Positions 35,789 to 49,690 of a stretch of DNA of 64,000 nt are shown one piece after another (within the stretch, counting starts at the first letter, position 1; each line of letters opens with the position of its first letter). The position numbers were made by a program, and so were the translations under genes. Below the pieces are notes generated by a model. That model had not been told where the DNA came from. It was given only the letters and a program-made list of their open reading frames with translations, and did not search any database. Source of the stretch: Druceiella hillmani (taxonomy: Eukaryota > Arthropoda > Insecta > Lepidoptera > Hepialidae); NCBI GenBank assembly GCA_039881145.1, contig JAYKKI010000015.1, positions 27,865,501 through 27,929,500 of the forward strand. Direction: 5' to 3'.

Positions 35789-37608
35789 TATAAATATGTG
35801 TGTGTGTGTGTATATATATTCTGAATTTTAAAAAAATCATTTTCCTTCTTTCCTGTATTAAATTATGAAAACCTGCATTTAATTCGCTTTTTCAACATCT
35901 GTCCCTTAGAGAGGTGAAGAAATTTGGCAAACCAACCCATATATCTAAACTGACAATGACACACCCTTTTCGGCATAAAGGGGTTGAATTAGAATATTTT
36001 TATATTTCAGTTTCGTTTGCAAAAATATTAATCTTCAAAATCGTTTCTAGTGTCACTCTGCTAGACATTTTTTGAATAGATCCAAAAATTTATCTATATG
36101 TAAATCAGTGAAATTAGTTCGTCGTAAATAAGTTAATGAAACTTTATTTGAGGCACGTTCAGTTTTTTTGAGTACGTTAATAACCTTGTTATGGAAGGAT
36201 TACGAAATCGTACTTCTGCGTATACTAAAATATTTTAGTTAATTTTTGTTTCTATTTGTGTAGGTTTAAAAAAATATAAAAAAAATTTTAATTAAATTCT
36301 AGCTCTGCTTCCCAAAGTTATCTTGGATTAGTCAAACTGTGCCTTGTTCCTCTGAAGTGGTAGCGGGAATCTAATTTTATTTTAAGGAAATATTGTTTGT
36401 GTTGAATATTTGTACTTAGCGCGTAATTTAACAATAATTACTTTACGAGTATTTCTACTCTCCATTAAAATATGACATCGTATTGAAATCATTTCAGTAT
36501 GAAAGACATTGCCGACTAATCTTCATGAACAAATGAATCAATTTCACTTAGTTAATGTAAATTGGCGAGTACTATTAATATAAATCTTTTATTACCAATA
36601 ACTATATCCATATATCTTCAAGAGTACATTTTTGCCCAATTCTATGGAGGCGGCAGGAACTTTGGATGGCTGTCTCCCAAAATCATAATCCTTATCTCCC
36701 GTGGCACGCGAGTCGCTTTGTTAAACTATTGATAGTTTTATAGTAGCCTCTAATGGGTTTAAAATATATTCCTGTATAATAAATGACGCTAATATCAAAC
36801 GACGCTACCGTTGGTGGGCTTTTAAGCTTTACATTAACATAATGACGACATAAAGTTGGCGTAATGCTCAAAATCACTGAATAAATGTCACATTAAATTG
36901 GATTGCATACTTTTCCGCTCTTTCGGTAGTTATAGAAATAATTAACGAACGAAATGCCAACGTTAACGTTAAAACAATAATGAAAAGAAGAGGCGAATAA
37001 TGGGTTTATTCTCGAGAAGTTAATGTCATTTGAGCATAAAAAAGTTCAAAAGAGCTTTTAAGTGCGGATGTCACTAAAGAAAGTAGTGTAATATATTATT
37101 GAAACGTAAAAGTCACTTTTGAAAAAACTTTTGTGTAAATTAATTCTTATAAATTAAATGTAATTTTTAAAAAATATTTTGACTTAACGAAATTTGAACC
37201 AAGTATCACGATACCTCATGTCTAAGTTAACTTTTGGATATCAGGTTTCGAAGATGACTTTTTATTGATAAAATTTAGAATTAACTAAATAGTCTAAACA
37301 TTCAATCCTTGAACAATTCTTTATATTTGAATAATTTGAATTTCATTTGCGGTTTCGAAACTTTCCATTAGTACCTTGTTATTAAGTACTCTGTGTTTCG
37401 TAGGATTTTAACATAGTAGTGCGTATTATTCTTAGCATTTTGCTACATGAAAATTTTCAATAAAAATGTTTAATATAGTTTCTTTAATATAAATTATCTA
37501 TTTTTTATATTAAGATATGATAGGCAAACACACATCTTTTCAGACTTCTTAAACTTTGAAATAACACTGTGATCGGGGCACAATATTTTAATAATAGATG
37601 AATTTTTC
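34130..37608. other. AT-rich gene-free DNA with one denser patch
   Basis: Contains a purine-rich (GA)n run at 34372-34401, the TA/TG tract at 35744-35818, and a higher-complexity patch at about 36620-37020 (ggaggcggcaggaac, gtggcacgcgagtcgc, gacgctaccgttggtggg) that may be a conserved non-coding element. No coding region is supported. Confidence 0.5.
35744..35818. repeat. Compound (TA)n/(TG)n microsatellite
   Basis: TA run, a short interruption, then about seven TG units and TA again. Confidence 0.95.
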
Positions 37609-37682
37609 ATAACATTTCGATTTACTAATATGAACGCTTTAAAATTATTTAGCGCGTTCATATTAGTAAATCGAAAAGTTAT
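37609..37682. repeat. Inverted repeat 1 of a cluster, 29-bp arms
   Basis: The arm at 37609-37637 (ataacatttcgatttact...) pairs with 37654-37682 with one mismatch and a 16-base loop. The loop itself is AT-rich. Confidence 0.95.
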
Positions 37683-37730
37683 ATATATATATACATATAT
37701 ACTTAAGTATATACATATATATTTATATAC
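37683..37730. repeat. Inverted repeat 2 of a cluster, AT-rich palindrome
   Basis: A palindromic TA/CA-rich tract centred on acttaagt (tatatacatatata on both sides), directly abutting repeat 1. Confidence 0.85.
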
Positions 37731-37750
37731 TATCAGTTGTTAATATTCAT

Positions 37751-37806
37751 AAAATCTAAACGATATGTCTACATATGGTTCTATGTAGATATATCGTTTA
37801 GATTTT
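37751..37806. repeat. Inverted repeat 3 of a cluster, 25-bp arms
   Basis: aaaatctaaacgatatgtct... at 37751-37775 pairs with 37782-37806 with one mismatch and a 6-base loop. Confidence 0.95.
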
Positions 37807-37809
37807 ATT

Positions 37810-39460
37810 CTTTCCTATTGTCTTTTCTACTGCATACAGATTTTTCTGTGTCATTTGTATTTGGACCTTTCACATAAAAGCAACGGAAATTTTGATAGGT
37901 ATCAAAAAGTGTAATTTTTAATATAAATATATTTAAAGATTTTTACACAAATATGTTTGAATCAAGCGTTTATATCAAAGATTTTTAAATAATAATTTTT
38001 GTGGTGAAAAATGCAGTATTACTATAAAAAATCCTGAACAAATTTTGCCACTGCTTAAAATAATTTCTTAACTGACAAAAGCGATTATATAACTATTTTA
38101 TTGGAATCAAAAATTCCTCCAACATAATTTTCTAACTTGCAGTTCTTAAAAAAATGGAATTACGTTTGAGAATTTATAAGTGAGATAGATGTAAATGGTT
38201 ACCAAGTGCATATTAGTTTAATAATTCGTTTTGATTGTATTGGACTTCGAATGACTAATTTTTTTTTACTGCTTAATTAACTTTTTACTTTCTACATCCC
38301 TCCACTAGAAGCGGCGATGCAATATATTGTCACTTTTATGCTATTGTGAGAAAAATGATCGTGCCTCTCTATTATCACAAATACAATTCTTTGTTTTATA
38401 TGAATATAATTTAAACTCATGAAAACAAATGATTTCCCATTCCTTTATCACGAAGTGTTTTACATTGAAGAAGCAATACGTATCCAGTAATGTACGAGTA
38501 AAAATGCTGCGTTTGCCCGCAATTTATTTCGCATGAACTATTAATTTATGAGTTGATTTCGATATTGCGAGTTTCCTAACTTTTAGCGCCACCTATTGAA
38601 GCAATTCGGTAGTAGTGTAAAATATAATTACCATATTATTTTAGCATTATTTTAACGATTCATAAAAAACAAAGAAACAATAAAAATATTAAAACGATAA
38701 TAGATTTTTTAAAATAATTTGAAGCAATTAAATTTTATATGCGAGCTAACACTCTTCATTCTATTTTTGTAACTTTTTGACCTCCCGTTGATACGTCTAG
38801 ATGACTATGAATGTATGAGATGAGATGAATGCTACATCATACTTTTTTTATTCCTATAACTGCACAATATCGAAAAGCCCATCAACATCAATTTAGTATT
38901 CTTTGCATTCTGCGCATTCGAACAAACATTAAAAAATAATATCTCCTTTGCAGTTTACTTATATTTTCGGAACTTGGAAATGATTTTGATGTACATAAAG
39001 ACATTTTTTACTTTTACGATTATGCTTCATTCGTTCCTGTCAAGGAAGAAGGCGACTGTGTCATTTTTAATTCACTTGATTTTTTTTAGTTTTACCGTAC
39101 GTACAATACTATGCAAAATTAGAAAGTAATAACTTAAAACCATTAAAATGTATTGTGTCTTTACAATTTATACATAATTTAACTTTATTTTTTTTACTAG
39201 AAATAAAACGAAACTAAAAATTTAAATTAGAAAAATTAACGAAAATGTCACATTCACCTTTCTTTCTCGACGAGAACGACTTGCACAGTTGAAAGTGTGT
39301 CAAAAGATTATTATATTCGAATCGTATATTTTTGTGTTTTTTTTCATATTAAATCATTACTTTGCCCTTTATCGTTGCGCAATGCCAATCTTTGAGATTT
39401 CGATAAATCTAAAATAAATAAAGAAATTAATATTTCAACAAAAGCAGAGAGGCTGTTCGT
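37810..39460. other. AT-rich gene-free DNA
   Basis: A single CTCF-like word, tagcgccacctattg, lies near 38583. Otherwise featureless. Confidence 0.5.
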
Positions 39461-39570
39461 TCTCCATATTACGTCTCACGATAGCGTGACGCTGATGAAA
39501 TAACAAGTGCCGTATCGGCACGTAAGTGAGAAATCGCGTGAAGTTATGAATAGAAAGTTTCACGCGAGAA
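39460..39570. promoter_or_regulatory. CpG-containing cluster of short dyads
   Basis: Within 110 bp there are three inverted repeats: cacg-atag-cgtg (about 39477-39488), gtgccg-tat-cggcac (39507-39521) and tcgcgtgaa/ttcacgcga (39534-39542/39559-39567). Such CpG-rich dyads stand out sharply in this AT-rich DNA and resemble paired protein-binding sites. The assignment as regulatory is inference. Confidence 0.3.
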
Positions 39571-39776
39571 TATAGATACTTCGTGTGAAAATTTTATTCA
39601 TATTTTATTCTACAATTTTATAAAGATAGGAAATCGTAGCGAATTATTTGAGAATTAGATTAATAAATAAATAACATAGAAAAGCCTCTAAATGTGAAAT
39701 AAAAAAATACTGATGTAAATGTAGAAATCCGCATTATAACCTTAAGAGGTCCAAGCAATTTCATTACATATAAACT

Positions 39777-39782
<6 letters not shown>

Positions 39783-39835
<53 letters not shown>

Positions 39836-39846
39836 CATATAGATAT

Positions 39847-39908
<62 letters not shown>

Positions 39909-39910
39909 GT
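39783..39910. repeat. Two adjacent (TA)n microsatellites
   Basis: TA runs at about 39783-39831 and 39853-39910 separated by a short diverged spacer (acatatagatatagat). Confidence 0.95.
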
Positions 39911-41700
39911 ATATGTGAGAGTGTAATATATACACATATCTGTATATAAAACTCTCAAGTGTTACATGAGTAAGAAAAAATCATTAAGCTCCGCCTCGCG
40001 TTAACAAATAATCTCCATAAAAATTCTAAAGTCTAAACTAATATTTGCAAATGTCTCTCATTAATATGATTCAAAAATAACGATGTCAACATATGTTGCT
40101 GATTCGCAGTGTGATTCAAACGACTTCAAATAACTTACACGACTTTATTCGCGAATATTATTATCAAAACAATAATAATTACCCGCGCGAGGCGGTCAAA
40201 AGCACAGGTTGTTTCACTTGGTTAGTTGAAGTATTTTCAATAAATTCCTAAACGTATTTGGTTTCGTAAATTGATTTGGTTTTGTAATAAACTTTACAAT
40301 AAAAAGAAAATTTCATTTTTTGATAAAATCAAATTTTCCATCATCGAAAAGAATTTAAGTTTACATGTCAAAATTCTTATAAGTTTTTCGCAATGTGATA
40401 TTTTGACCAATTTTAAATCGCTTTTTAACTTTACACCAAAAAGTTTTCACATAAGTTTATTGCAATGACTCATGAAAGAGTATCTTTAAGAATAGGATAC
40501 TGTTTTAGAAAGCGACATAGAGATGAAGACTGGATCAGCTTGATAATACAATAAAATAAATCTGCAAACATTCGAGATTACAATTGGGAACCTCATGTAG
40601 GGCCCGGTGGTATTCAAGCATTCTCACCCACCATTATTGATAATTTGTAATCACTGATATAATAAAACTTACACTGAAGTAATTCAACCCCTCTAATCCA
40701 GAAAAGACTACTGTAAGTTTTATTAAAATCCAGAAAACAAGTGGTCCACGTAAATTTCTTATTAACTATTAGTTGTTTTGTTTGACCTGATTTATCAATT
40801 TTATCAATATATCTACACTAAAACTTTTATTATAATTTCTGAAAGTCTGTGTTTTATTAAAATTCGTTTAAACTTATATCTTTTTAATTCACACTTAGAC
40901 TTGTTCGAAAGTGGAGTAAATTTTTGGATAGTGATGATAGTTTAAATTAAGCACACTAAATTCTTATAATAATTATTTTTTAAAGACGCTTGATTTTTTT
41001 TTTAAATCAATTAACCCAGACTTACCATACTTGATCAACCTGTATAAAAAACATGGATTACTCACTTGAATATTTTGTGAAACAAATGATCATTTTAGTA
41101 CGTTGCCTCGCCCGTGATTGAATTTTATATGAGATATAATGCATTTGTTGTTACATAAAAGTTGGTTTAAAGAGATTATCGTTATTGGATTAGGTATCAT
41201 TTCTGTATATGTATTTATTAGTTTCAATGTTGTTTTGCAATATCCAAAGTTTTAAAGTGGTGAGTTGATCAGAAAACGAACAGAGATGCAGAAATTTCCT
41301 CACTTATTTCGATTTAATACTCGTAAAGTGATTATCTGTTTTGAGACTGTGCTGTGTAAGAGAAAACTGATACAGTAAAATTTGTCTAGTGAAAAATCAT
41401 TTATAAAAAATAGCCTTCATTATTTTTTTAATTAACGATTTATTATGTATACACTTCGAATAAACACAATATTCGTCAAAAATATTTGTAAATCCGTTGG
41501 GCAGAGGCGTTATTATCTTCTAGCAACCTATTGCACATGTTTTTTTGGAAAATTTGGTTTCAATTTTTTCATGGAATTTCTTTTATTTATCGTCTTTCAT
41601 CATCACAATGAAATACTCATTATTTTTTATCAACACTTGCATTAACTGTTTTATCACACCAATTGGTATATTATTTAATACTGGCATACCGAAATAGAGT
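39911..41700. other. AT-rich gene-free DNA
   Basis: One 13-bp inverted repeat (aataaaacttaca at 40661-40673 with 40712-40724). No coding region is supported. Confidence 0.5.
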
Positions 41701-41702
41701 TA

Positions 41703-41705
<3 letters not shown>

Positions 41706-41794
<89 letters not shown>

Positions 41795-41800
41795 ATAATA
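41706..41800. repeat. (TA)n microsatellite with (TAA)n tail
   Basis: More than 40 TA units broken once by aca, ending in taataataa. Confidence 0.95.
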
Positions 41801-44800
41801 AAAATAATACATTAAAATATACGTATATTTCTATAACTTTGCATTTATAGATACGTGTCTGTCTGTACATAATTAGCTCGCAAAGCGTTCAGTACAAGAG
41901 ATCAAGGTATTTACCTAATATCTATTACTACGTTATAGATTACAGTTTGCGAAAAATGCTTCTTTGGTTATTTAATTTCCTTAAATCAGTTCAACATTTT
42001 TTTGGGTTGGGTCTATTTCATTCTAAAAGTGCGGTATACATGTATTTCAATTATGAGAAAAATTAATAACTTGTTCCTTCAGCTTAGACCACGACAACAG
42101 CAATCAAACTCACAGAATGAAAGAATTACTCTACTTAGGTCCGGATGTAATTACATATCCACATTTGAAAGCAATAACTTATTCTACATTACTCGGAATT
42201 ATATCGCGAGTAAAAATGAACTTTCTTAACCTGCTGCCGTCGATTTCCGAGTTTTAATGTATAAATGAATAAACTCAACATAGATCACATCCCTGGATCT
42301 TGAATTCGGGTCATGAAACATTTATATTTTTATGTTTCCCAATCATATATTGACATTCTGCGTTTTCCTGTCACATTTTGTTGACGAGGCTGATATTTGG
42401 CATTTTCTTCTGTTCGATTGACACTCAGAATTCGATTATGAAGTTTTGGGTGGTTAAATATTTATGGCCACATCGTAGTATAATAAATGTTATTTTATTT
42501 CTTTAATTGATAAATTTATAATTTGAATAATATATTTGTGAAAAGTAACCAATTTGTCCAACGTTTCGACTTATGTCTTAGGTTGGTCATTTTTCAAAAC
42601 ATGAACAAAAAAATAGTTATCAAAGAAAATTCAGTAGAATTTTGTAGTTCATCCGAATCTAAAAATTAAATATATTAAATTGTATATATTATATTACTCT
42701 TTATCTCATAACGATTTTTAGATTAATACGTTCTTCTTTTGAAACTTATCAGCATACATCAGGCAAGCATTGTATATTCTCCTTATCATGCCCGGATGAA
42801 ATTCTTGTTTCCAAAACCTAGGTTTGGGTCTATTCTTTCTACAAATCATCGCGAAGAAAAAGAGACTTGAAACCTCATCTTCTGTTAATATTAGCGACTA
42901 CATCTTCTATTATTATAGACGGATATAAAAGACAAATTTTGCCCCTCGATGTTTGTACGCTATTTAAAACACGATTACAAAACAAATTGTGTTACCTACA
43001 TGTGTATTATAATTTAATAACGTGTCAGCAGTGAATATAGTATGTTCTTTTTATCCTTAGCTACAAGGAAGAAAAGATTCTTTCTTGATTATTCCAAATT
43101 TAGTTTCCATGTTTTTAGAATTTGTGACAAAATAAAACCTCCGTTTTTACGGTCGCAATATTGATTTTGTGACATAATTATATAGAACTGTATCGCGAGG
43201 CACATTCGCCAAAATGCATGTGTCGATTTATAGTCTACAAGAAAATAATGGAAGTTGTATGCAAACATATGTACACAACTAAGATAAATGTTATTCTTCT
43301 TTACGTTACGAAAAGATTTAAAACCAAACCAAAGTGCTTTCTTAAATCTACTTGCGCCTGCTACAACATTATTACGTTATTAAAACCTTTCCAATAAAGT
43401 CAAAATTTGAACTTCTGGGCTACGTAGCCAGCAGATGCGACCGAATTCCTTAGAATCAATCTCACTTGTTCTTAAAGGGCCACTGGGTAATATATCTTAC
43501 TATCATTTATTTAAATATTAATGCTATTTTAGCTTCTTGGCATTGAAATAGAAATACAATATGACACATGCAACATCATCTGTCGGTTCAAAATTGTCAA
43601 TTTTAAGTAGATTGTAATGTATTAGGCATATTTGGCTAGATTTTCGAGCAGAGGTCGTTCCTAATTCATTAACTTTTAATTTACGGGACATCATTTCAGT
43701 CAAAAGCATTTTGTTTTTGATATTCACTTACAACCGTGAAATATCTTGTAAGTAATTAGTTTTACTGCATTGTATATAAAAAGCTTTATTTGAGTGATAA
43801 TTTACACATTATTCTTAATATACTTTTAAAATAAATCTGAATTTGTTCCATGCTTTGTTACTGAGACAATTGATTTTAAATTATAATATTTGTTACGAAA
43901 TAAACACATATATACAAAAATTGCTATCAAAATTTTCAATTTCATATTATATTGAAATAATTTGCAATTTGCACTGTAATTTTTGATACTCTTTTGTATA
44001 AGTTAAACAAATTTAAAACTATTGTTTTATGGCGCTTATTTCCCCAAGAGTCTGCTCTGCTCCTGACCCCTGCTGAATACTATTTATAACACGTACTGTC
44101 CCGATTTGCTGGATTTTGAAGAGAGAATTTTTATAGGTTGTAATACCCAAACAAATAGTTCAACCCTTAAAAGTATATTGCCTGCAAAATAAAGCTTCTC
44201 AAATAAAACGTTTAGACATAATTGTTAATAAAAAGGGGCAAGCCGACAAAAGGATGTGCGCTTGTTTATTAGATGCAATTATGCAATTAAGAGTATGCTG
44301 TAGCATAACATGCTTCACGTGTTAGCCAGATGACTGCCCCACCACGATACATATAGCAAAATTGTAACTAATAGCAATTTAGAATCAATGAAAGCAATGT
44401 TTACCTGTAAGCTAAAATTATTTGTAAAAATGTATTTTGCCGCTAACACTCAAGGTGACAGCTTCGAATATCAATAAATACCAAAATGTGACTTAAATTC
44501 GTTTAAATCTTTTAGTCACAAATCACACAGTAGTATTTAGATCTAACAATAACATCGAGGTAAATCAATAACTAGATTTTAAAGTCCAGCCTATACGTTA
44601 TAAGAATGTTATTGCTATGAAATACTTTGTACGTGAGTTCAACTTGCGCATGGCCATTATTTGTTTTACTTTATTTTAACAAATTTTCTTCAATCATTTG
44701 TAGTCTAATATTCCCAAATTTTTCTTCGTTTATAATGTAGTTGTTTCATTAAGAAATTAATCCCAAAGCATAAGTCCTTTTTATGTCAGCAGTAAATTTT

Positions 44801-46236
44801 GAGAAAAAATACCTATAAGATGGCATTTATTAAAATAATATGATTTCTTACAGAACTGTCAATATATACGTGCACAAAATGACACAACACAGTAAAGTTC
44901 TTAATAGGGAGACTAAAGTAGTGAAGATAATCTCAGTAAAAATCATGGCAACAACGAACAAGAGACGCATCGGCGCGAGGTGAAAAATAAACATTTGTCC
45001 CGCCATTAGACCGACATCGCGTCCCACATTAATTTGTATTTAAGTATATTTAACAAGATAAAATAAATATATGAAGTACGGTCCGACGCGGTCTCGCCTT
45101 CTTAATTGATATGTATTGTGTTAGGAATACTGAGGCAGGAAGGTTATGGTAAAGTATACGGATATATACGACATCTTTATGGACCATACACTTCTTTGTA
45201 ATCAATATTTTCGTAATGTATCTCATATTTCATTGACAAATATTTATTGATATATTTTATTCAAACAAACATTATGCGGAGAATATATGAAGGCTACTAA
45301 AATGGCGCCCTCTGTAAATTTTCAAGTTGACAACAGTTCTATTTCCTGTTTTAATAACTGCATAGATAACTAAAACTAAAGCAATTCAAAAATTGTTTAA
45401 TTCGAATAGCAATAAATACTAGGAGAAAGTCAGAATTCAACCACTGAAAGTCTTTGTATTGGGCTTTTTTTTATTTCTGGCCCTTCTGTATTACCTATTC
45501 CTTAAGTTAATGATGCTCTCAAACCTTGCGCTTGTTAAAGAATATTCTCGATGAACTAGTTATTGTCTACTATGCATACTTTAAAGTAGATAGTTTAAAG
45601 ATTATGAGCGGAGTTCGCAACAAAAGTTCAACCATTTCATATATTAATATATTTAAAAGCTTTGAACACCGATGTTTCGTTTGTCCGAGAGCACTCGACA
45701 GAGGAAAAAGTTGCTTGGAGCAAATCGATTAATAAAACAATACGACTGAAGGAGATAAACAAACAAGGTTGTATGTATGTCATATAAATCGCCATTAATA
45801 GTATACTTTGGAGAAGAACAGTTGAACATCCTGTCAATTTTAATGGCTATCTTCAATACTCAAAGAATGTCTTATATCATTCCGTAAGTACTATTAATAA
45901 ATGGATTAATAATTGATAATATTGGTGTGGAAAACAAAGAACGTGAGGACAAAACATACTAGGATAGGAAACTATAAACTAAAGTTAAAGTATTAAGGTA
46001 AAGTTGAATTTTGAAATGATTTTAAAATATAAATTACTTCCAGTGAACTTACAATGCTATAATCAATTGTAATATTGCTTCTTCTTTGTAAAGCTTTAAA
46101 CGTAAAATTTCTATTTACCTGGGACTTACAGCAGTAATTACAGATTACATAATTAATAGCAATTACGCTCTTTGTTTAAAAAGAATTACTTGTATAACGG
46201 CAGACTTCATTCCAAAGCGGTACATGTATTCAACAC

Positions 46237-46238
<2 letters not shown>
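41800..46238. other. AT-rich gene-free DNA
   Basis: Includes one member of a short dispersed repeat at 43709-43743 (see 48096) and a GC-richer patch at about 44940-45090 (cggcgcgaggtg, ggtccgacgcggtctcg). No exon or RNA gene is recognised. Confidence 0.5.
43709..43743 (+). repeat. Short dispersed repeat, copy 1
   Basis: About 35 bp (ttttgtttttgatattcact...aaccgtgaaata) recur at 48096-48130 with two transitions. Flanks differ. Confidence 0.7.
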
Positions 46239-46296
<58 letters not shown>

Positions 46297-46303
46297 TATA
46301 TAT
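46239..46303. repeat. Compound (TA)n/(CA)n microsatellite
   Basis: A long TA run followed by about five CA units and TA again. Confidence 0.95.
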
Positions 46304-48831
46304 TACTTCCATTTTATCTAGTCCAGCAGTTGAGAGCCATCTACACTTCAATTTGAGAAGCAAAGTCTGGGTTCTAAAATAAACTAGTAGTTACCATTAG
46401 GATATATCTATCTTCCGACACAATAATATAATGTATGTAATGTAACTTGTTTTCAATTGCACCGATACTGTTCAACTATACCTATAAGAATTTGTTAGCA
46501 ATTGAGGATAAATAATTGTATGAAATAAACATAAATTAATTTTATTATCGATGAGATTACTTTATCAAAAGTCTTTTCATTCAGTACTCTATGTTTAAAA
46601 TAAGCTTTGTTAAGATATACAGCAAAATAAGATAATCTTTCATTTCATGAAAGACTGGACTTGAATGTTTCTTTTTAGAGTAACAAAATCAATAAAAGAA
46701 CTTACTTGAGCAAGTAGAAATCATGAAAATTTATTTGAAATATCTCCATTCAAGTATTACCTGTGAGATTTTACTAACATCCCTCACGAAACAGAACAAT
46801 TGACATTTTTATCGTCGTATTACAAGCGAATTTATCAGCGGATCTCATAAACTCACTGAAGGGATATTATTCATGGGTGGTTTAACTTATAATAGATTTC
46901 TTATGGCAGTCATAAAATCTCAAAAAATTGCTGCAGACGTAAGTTTTTTGCAATAAAAATTAATATACAGACAAGTATTTCGTAAAGTGTTTGATGCATT
47001 TATAAAAATTCATCGGCAACATTAAAATTGTAACATTTATTGCTTAATATTATTGTTACGATCTTGCATAATCTATCAAAACTTTATATAAGTAATAAGG
47101 AGGAAAATGTAATGGAATAACGTTTTGGAATATCATGATATATGAATTAATATGAAGAATACAATATAATTTATAATAAAAAATTTGTTTCTTTATCCAA
47201 ATTATTTAACACAAAAAATTTGCTTTCATAAATATGCCGTTCGAGGACTTTATATTTTTCTTAATACAATCTGTCATTTTACCAGTGATACCTGATCCCA
47301 AAAGTAGTTTGTATAAATTTAATATTCTTAAACGCAGTAACGAGAGTTATTTATCAATTTCGAATAATTTATTTAAAACAACGTAAACAACAAATAACGA
47401 ACACGTAAATTATGAAGTTATGAGCGGAATATAAAAACAGGTTAAGGAAGGCTCGCATACAAATTTAATTAATTGATTACACAAGCTACCGGGGCATCTT
47501 GCCCGAAATATATAATAATATTGAATAGAAAATAAAGTATACGTAACAAATGTGGAAGTAAGTAAAAATTTAAAAAAAACCGACCAATTCTAATGTGGAT
47601 TGATTATCAATACTCGACCATCTACAAATCAATGATTGAGACCTTGCATACAAATTTAAATAACATCCTATTACATAAAAAATAAAACTAAGAAATCAGT
47701 TTGCGCTTTTGCAACATGTAATCATTTTGTTAGATTTATTTTCAAATTACTTGAAACGAGCGTATTAAATAAATTTCTACGTAGCAAATATGAAATGTTT
47801 CTGCAGCATTCCGCTTGAGCCCGAAATTTTCCGGTTTCATAATAATTGTAGTGAGTGCTTTTACATATCTATATTTGTTTAAAGGAAGCACTTCAGGGAA
47901 CAAAAGAAGTTCCAGTATACTCGAAACTTTAAAATAAATTAATGAATTAGGTTCATTATGTCAAGTTATTTTCTCTTTAATTAACTGGACTTTTATAATT
48001 TTAACTTTTAAACAAAATTTTTAAAAATCCATTTAATCCATAAATCCATCCATAAAATTCATAGCAAAGTTTTATTTAACTCTATTATAAAAGTGTTTTG
48101 TTTTTGATATTTACTTATAACCGTGAAATAAGTTACTAACAAAATAGTTTTTTGAAGAAAAATATTTTTACAGGAATAAAGTATAATCTGTCATACGAAA
48201 CCCAAAAATTTATTTGTTAAATATTTCGGAGATAATACCATATAAAATTCAAACTCATGTGAGTTACATTATTATGATAAATTGAAGAATCTCAAAACGT
48301 CAAAGATATTTTGTTATTCGGTTATTTGTTTATCTATATTTTGTATTTTAGCCTTTTCATCAGAAATATTTGGAAAAGAGTCTCGTTAGTAGGGTTTTCG
48401 TTAGTATACATATTTAGAAAAAGGTTTTCACCGTTTTTGGAAGGTAAAAGGTAAGTGAATAATAAGTTATTCAAACTTGTGAGTAGATGGAAATAGAATA
48501 TAATAGAAGTAATCCATATTATGAAAATATTATTCATGATATGGGTTCTGCATTCATCTGCGATAATCATTACTTTCAAGAGATCAGTGTACTTATAAAT
48601 AAAATGTTACATGGTGATTGAAGAAATTTTGAAAATTCAGAAAATTTATAGCACTCACTGGGTTGGTAGTTAATTTTGTCGCCTCGTCAATAAGCTTTAT
48701 TACTACGATACAGCTAATATTTATCTTATACCCCAACATGCGTTTGACTTAACCATATCCCATAGCCTAATGACTTGTAAAACTTATTATCTACTTCACA
48801 ACATCTCTCCACTGAGCAATGTTTGTTGCAG
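46304..48831. other. AT-rich gene-free DNA
   Basis: No coding region or RNA gene is recognised. It carries the second copy of the short dispersed repeat at 48096-48130. Confidence 0.5.
48096..48130 (+). repeat. Short dispersed repeat, copy 2
   Basis: Matches 43709-43743 with two transitions over about 35 bp, same orientation. Confidence 0.7.
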
Positions 48832-48902
48832 TCCTTGGAACCGCAATGCCAAAAATCCCTCCACGTTCCTACCTGCCCTGCATCTGTACCCTTAGGTTGA
48901 AG
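48832..48902 (+). other. Exon-like 71-bp segment
   Basis: A GC-richer 71-bp segment lies exactly between a plausible 3' splice site (gtttgttgcag/t) and a plausible 5' splice site (gaag/gtatgt). One frame is open throughout and ends in phase 0: LGTAMPKIPPRSYLPCICTL then RLK. The opposite strand is also open here for 63 codons (48726-48917, including WRDFWHCGSKDCNKHC). Neither peptide belongs to a family I recognise. It may be an isolated host exon, an exon relic or a fragment of a mobile element. Confidence 0.3.
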
Positions 48903-49690
48903 GTATGTAACATTCAAGTTTGGAAGCTCTTATTTTGAATATGCTATTTTGCATCTTTTCGAAGATATTCGTATAATTTTCCAATATCTATTGTTTTACA
49001 TACATCTGTTTTATAAAAACAAAAAATAACGTTTAAAATAATGCGAGTTTTTATGAATAATACAAAAAGCTTATAGAAAAAATACAATTTACGCTTATTC
49101 GAATAAATACCAGTTTATCTAAATAACATAACATGCTTATTGAGATGACACTAATGGGCGTCTTAAAATAAATGCGTTTCCCTATCTAATTCTAACTCTA
49201 AAGACCATACAGATTAATATGACATTTGAATCCCTAAGTATATATAGCTCACATCGAAAAATATTGCGAAAAATTATTTATAAATAACAAGAGTTAATAC
49301 TAAATTTATATATCTCTTTATAACTCAATAATCATATTGTAGCAACATAAATCTCTGTTTATCTGGTAAAAGTTTAGAGGAAAAATATGTCTTTTAAAAC
49401 TAATAAAATGCATAAGCAAGCCCACGATATACACGAGCGAATTTAATTTACGATTTGAGCAAGAGTAAAGACTAAAATATATACTAAATAACTTTAAAAA
49501 TACTGTAAAATACGCTGAATGTAATTATTTTACTTCCTACGATAATTTGAATTTATGATCTGACACCTAAACTGCCGTCTTGACATCGTCCATCTTTGTA
49601 AACCGTGATTAAACATTCCTCTTGACGAATATATTATTCAGTCTTGAATTTCTATCAATATTTTATTCGTTAATAAGTCAATATTTACAC
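48903..49690. other. AT-rich gene-free DNA
   Basis: Nothing recognised. Confidence 0.55.

Noticed and set aside
38583..38600. tagcgccacctattg, similar to a CTCF site; weaker words at 18705 and 45303
   Set aside because: Single imperfect matches to a degenerate motif. Words such as gcgcc.cct are also common in insect repeats.
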